Positions 6,585 through 8,698 of a stretch of 8,698 nucleotides of DNA are shown piece by piece. The notes beneath the pieces are model-generated. The model was not told the origin of the DNA and did not search any database. It was given only the letters and a program-made list of their open reading frames with translations. Source of the stretch: Candidatus Bathyarchaeota archaeon (GTDB lineage: Archaea > Thermoproteota > Bathyarchaeia > RBG-16-48-13 > GCA-020355125); assembly GCA_030671165.1 (NCBI GenBank), contig DAOVAG010000026.1, positions 1 to 8,698 on the forward strand, given 5' to 3'. Every line of letters begins with the position of its first letter. Positions within the stretch are counted from its first letter, which is position 1. The position numbers and the translations under genes were made by a program.

Positions 6585-8201
6585 TTAACGTGCACCTCCA
6601 CCAGCACAAGCACAAGCGCATGAGACACAGGCACAAGCGCAAGCACAATTAGCACAAGCACATACACATCGTGATTTATGGCGTATAGGCCTTGATGATT
6701 GAGTTGAAACTTTTGGGGGTATCAACTTCTTTGTGAAATCTTCAACGTTCTTGACCAATCCTCCAGCAGCTTCCTCGATCCCTGTAACTATTTTATCTGC
6801 GAATTCTTGAGCTGGAATGGGTTTAACTTCAACAGCCGTAGATGGTCCAGTTGGGGTTGTGGTTGTTTTACTGGAAAAGTGGGGTCCATACCAGTACCAG
6901 TTGGGGCGTGGCATGAATAAGATGTGGGGTGGAAAAGCTTCTTTAAATCTTTGTCCATATTTTTCATCGAGGAGGAGCCACTCTAAGTTCTTCTCGAGGG
7001 TTTCCTCTGCGAGCTGAGGTGTACTAGCTTGTTTAACTTGGTTCCAAGCTGTGTTGACGATTGATTTATAATAGTTAACTGTATCTTTCCGGGCGTATCC
7101 ACGCATCTTCTTATCTACATTTTCTCTCAGGCTTATGTAGGTTCCGGCTAATCTTCGTTCATTCAAGGAGCCATTCGGTCCAATAGCTCTTAGAAAATCT
7201 ATTTCATAGTATCTAGGATGCTGTTTTGGTTCTTCTGATTGGTTTAGGAGTTTTTCTACTTTAATCAATGGTTCAATCTCTTTAATTTTGATAAACCGCT
7301 TAAGTAAAAGACTGAAGAGGACCATGGTTAATACTCTGACTGGTTTCAAACCTACGACTACAGCCGCTTCTACAGCCGTGAGGCTTCGAGCTGGACCTAG
7401 AGCTTCAATCTTAATCTTAGGCTTCTGATATACTTCCTTTCGTTTTCTAAGTAAGATAATGACTATGAAAATACCTACTATACCAAGGAATATGGACAGA
7501 TAAAACCAGATATCTGGTCCGGTAGGGGGTTCTGGAGGGGGAATTGTGATATATTGCTCTGGAACAGAAACTCCGAAGACTAATTTAGTGTTCGGTGGAA
7601 GATTGTTGCGCTCCCAGTATACAGCGAATTCACCGTCAACAGTTGTATAGTATGCATCCTCAGAGGTTTTAATATTCTCTTTTGTAACCCCATTTGGTGG
7701 GACAATAGCAAGACGCAGATCTTCCACTCTTGCGTCTTCAAAATATGTAGGCATAAATTGTAGTCCTAGATACCCCGGATTCATCTCATCCGGTTGAATA
7801 ATGGATGGGGCTGGAAATGTTGAGATAAGTAGGACAGTTCCACCTTCTCCTGGTCCCATTGAGTGTCCTAGATACACTTCAATACCGTAGTAACTCCCAC
7901 CGCTAATGTCTTCCCAGTTTAAATTATTCCCTGACAGGTCTTTAACTGAAACTGTGTTAAAGTCTCTGGTAGGTAGACCTAATGAGATATATCCCTGAGC
8001 AGATGATTCGTAGGTTATAGTGATGTTATAGTGAAGCTCTATTGAAGCATCATCGTTTATCCAAAGAGTTACCCATTCTTGATCTATTCGATATTGGATG
8101 GCTGTAACGTTGTTTGGATTGAACGCCACGCTACCTTGAGAGATGGGGAGTGATAAAGTAATAATGAGTATGATGATGCTTATCTTTTGTAAGGAGCGCA
8201 T
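6585..8201 (-). CDS. DUF2207-like membrane protein with C-terminal Cys-Ala repeat tail (candidate maturase substrate)
   Basis: 538 aa of unknown function. Residues 1-24 form a signal peptide or N-terminal anchor (MRSLQKISIIILIITLSLPI). Residues 30-220 are a beta-rich extracytoplasmic domain resembling DUF2207 N-terminal regions (WVTLWINDDASIELHYNITI). One TM segment at about 231-251 is followed by RKRK, placing the rest in the cytosol. Residues 265-420 are helical, with the DUF2207-like pattern of a hydrophobic helix then KRFIKIKEIE. A Trp/Tyr/Pro patch (434-440), a Thr/Pro linker and an amphipathic helix (464-492) precede the end. Residues 512-532 carry all ten cysteines of the protein in clusters of three, four and three, then A-GGGAR. 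Bacterial DUF2207 relatives, as I recall, end in Gly/Ser-rich tails, so the Cys tail is distinctive. The ATG at 8201 overlaps the previous stop (TAATG) and has GAGGAG 11 nt upstream; an upstream in-frame TTG at 8207 is less likely. Modification by the next gene's product is inference. Confidence 0.8.
   Translation of the reverse strand: MRSLQKISIIILIITLSLPISQGSVAFNPNNVTAIQYRIDQEWVTLWINDDASIELHYNITITYESSAQGYISLGLPTRDFNTVSVKDLSGNNLNWEDISGGSYYGIEVYLGHSMGPGEGGTVLLISTFPAPSIIQPDEMNPGYLGLQFMPTYFEDARVEDLRLAIVPPNGVTKENIKTSEDAYYTTVDGEFAVYWERNNLPPNTKLVFGVSVPEQYITIPPPEPPTGPDIWFYLSIFLGIVGIFIVIILLRKRKEVYQKPKIKIEALGPARSLTAVEAAVVVGLKPVRVLTMVLFSLLLKRFIKIKEIEPLIKVEKLLNQSEEPKQHPRYYEIDFLRAIGPNGSLNERRLAGTYISLRENVDKKMRGYARKDTVNYYKSIVNTAWNQVKQASTPQLAEETLEKNLEWLLLDEKYGQRFKEAFPPHILFMPRPNWYWYGPHFSSKTTTTPTGPSTAVEVKPIPAQEFADKIVTGIEEAAGGLVKNVEDFTKKLIPPKVSTQSSRPIRHKSRCVCACANCACACACVSCACACAGGGAR
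6593..6599 (-). promoter_or_regulatory. Ribosome binding site GGAGGTG of the radical SAM gene
   Basis: On the minus strand GGAGGTG ends 10 nt before the ATG at 6582 and is a 7-nt match to the archaeal anti-Shine-Dalgarno sequence. It decides the start of the radical SAM gene. It lies wholly inside the last codons (GGT GGA GGT GCA) of the upstream gene, so it also encodes part of the Gly-Gly-Gly-Ala end of the Cys tail. Confidence 0.8.
6606..6668 (-). repeat. Degenerate (TGYGCN)n repeat encoding the Cys-Ala tail
   Basis: This 63-bp stretch encodes residues 512-532 of the membrane protein. Its unit is a hexamer coding Cys-Ala (TGT GCT, TGC GCT, TGT GCC), broken twice by two-residue interruptions (Ala-Asn and Val-Ser). 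Codon third positions vary between units while the Cys-Ala meaning is kept. This looks like selection on the protein sequence rather than fresh slippage. Confidence 0.85.
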
Positions 8202-8548
8202 TACCAAGTGGGCTCCTCTGTCATCTCAAACTTGTTTCCACAGTAGTCACAAGTCATGTAGGGTTTCCCATCTATGACTTGAAGTTTATCTGGATTTAAC
8301 ATTGCACTACAGTTAGGACAATCTATCTCCTTAACCTTAATCGGACTTGTGATTCTAACTGTTTTCTTAATCTCAATTGGTTTTCTCTCTCTTGCAAAGA
8401 AAATGATTACCATGGCTACAACTATGAAGATAATACCTTCGATCAAGCGCATAGAATCAGCATATTGGGCCATGATGAATAGGATTCCGAGTCCGATAAG
8501 ACCAGCAGCTGCGATATATAGAATCCACTTTAAAGCTCCTTTAGCCAA
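8201..8548 (-). CDS. Small two-TM membrane protein with C-terminal zinc ribbon
   Basis: 115 aa, no recognised family. Two hydrophobic segments (about 8-27 and 34-52) form a hairpin; ARERK after the second and the basic N-terminus put both ends in the cytosol. The C-terminal half is a zinc ribbon with C77-x2-C80 (DCPNC) and C100-x2-C103 (TCDYCGNKF), with 19 residues between the pairs. The start is TTG at 8548: an in-frame stop precedes it directly (8552-8554) and the next Met would remove the first TM segment. AAAAGGTG at 8560-8567 lies 11 nt upstream. Its stop overlaps the start of the DUF2207-like gene by one base (TAATG), so it is the first gene of the operon and translation is likely coupled. 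It may act as a membrane partner or as a small metal-binding or docking protein for the Cys-tailed protein; nothing in the sequence decides this. Confidence 0.82.
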   Translation of the reverse strand: MAKGALKWILYIAAAGLIGLGILFIMAQYADSMRLIEGIIFIVVAMVIIFFARERKPIEIKKTVRITSPIKVKEIDCPNCSAMLNPDKLQVIDGKPYMTCDYCGNKFEMTEEPTW

Positions 8549-8559
8549 TAATCATATCA

Positions 8560-8567
8560 CACCTTTT
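8560..8567 (-). promoter_or_regulatory. Ribosome binding site AAAAGGTG deciding a TTG start
   Basis: Minus-strand AAAAGGTG lies 11 nt before the TTG at 8548, the same spacing (10-11 nt) as for the other two genes of the operon (GAGGAG at 8213-8218, GGAGGTG at 6593-6599). An out-of-frame ATG at 8555 is only 4 nt from it and opens a four-codon frame (ATG ATT ATT GGC TAA), so the TTG is the better start despite being the weaker codon. Confidence 0.5.
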
Positions 8568-8594
8568 AATAGGAATATACATTCAAAGAGTGAT

Positions 8595-8605
8595 CTATTT
8601 AATCT
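8595..8605 (-). promoter_or_regulatory. Putative TATA element of the zinc ribbon-DUF2207-radical SAM operon
   Basis: On the minus strand AGATTAAATAG (TTAAATA core) lies about 50 nt before the TTG start, preceded by a purine-rich stretch (GCAAAGAGGAAG) that could act as BRE. Transcription would begin near 8570-8575, leaving a leader of about 25 nt that just includes the ribosome binding site at 8560-8567. Another AT-rich candidate, TGATATAATAATA, lies further upstream at about 8623-8635. Assigned by consensus and spacing only. Confidence 0.35.
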
Positions 8606-8698
8606 CTTCCTCTTTGCTTATTATTATATCATTCTACAGTTGGTAATTTTCTAGTTAATTGTTTTGAATTAAGGAGTAATTTGAGTCTCCTTCATACT

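Noticed and set aside
6583..6648. In-frame N-terminal extension of the radical SAM protein by 22 residues rich in Cys and Leu, suggesting a fused Cys-rich leader
   Set aside because: It is the Cys-Ala repeat of the upstream gene read in another frame; the GGAGGTG plus 10-nt spacing marks the ATG at 6582 as the start.
6603..6668. Short repeats as a CRISPR-like or tandem non-coding array
   Set aside because: Hexamer units are in frame inside a coding region, have no spacers and translate to a regular Cys-Ala pattern.
8349..8654. Plus-strand 101-codon open frame at the right end
   Set aside because: It lies antisense to the zinc ribbon gene and its promoter, has hydrophobic residues mirrored from the TM segments, and matches no family.
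8669..8698. Possible last codons of a further minus-strand gene (ending MKETQITP then TAA), or a plus-strand TTG start after AAGGAG
   Set aside because: Only nine codons are visible and both readings are possible; too short to support either.

Overview
The window is archaeal and AT-rich. The evidence is a family B DNA polymerase of the crenarchaeal/TACK PolB1 (Dpo1) type, an archaeal-size tRNA-splicing endonuclease, an Lrp/AsnC regulator, a PhoU-like DUF47 protein, frequent TTG/GTG starts, and GGAGG-type ribosome binding sites in some genes. No rRNA or tRNA is present, so the lineage cannot be fixed beyond a probable TACK (or allied) archaeon.

The left part (1 to about 5100, all + strand) is housekeeping. 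It holds a PolB1-type polymerase cut by the left window edge (834 codons visible, all exonuclease and polymerase motifs present), an Lrp/AsnC one-domain-plus-RAM regulator, a tight two-gene unit of DUF47/PhoU-like protein and tRNA endonuclease (2 nt apart), and an O6-alkylguanine-DNA alkyltransferase with the PCHRV active site. A 132-nt convergent gap follows.

The right part (about 5236-8600, - strand) is a compact three-gene operon read from right to left. First is a small two-TM protein with a cytosolic zinc ribbon. Second is a 538-aa DUF2207-like membrane protein (signal peptide, extracytoplasmic domain, one TM, cytosolic part). It ends in a striking Cys-Ala tail holding all ten of its cysteines in a 3-4-3 cluster pattern, followed by GGGAR. 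Third is a 448-aa radical SAM/SPASM enzyme with an N-terminal PqqD-like (RiPP recognition element) domain. Start and stop codons overlap by 1 nt at the first junction and are 2 nt apart at the second, and the ribosome binding site of the enzyme lies inside the Gly codons of the tail.

This operon is the notable part of the window. Its layout suggests a peptide-maturase system in which the 'precursor' is not a small peptide but the cytosolic C-terminus of a membrane-anchored protein, with the tail modified (for example by thioether crosslinks or epimerisation) by the adjacent enzyme. That role is inferred. A simple metal-binding tail is the main alternative.
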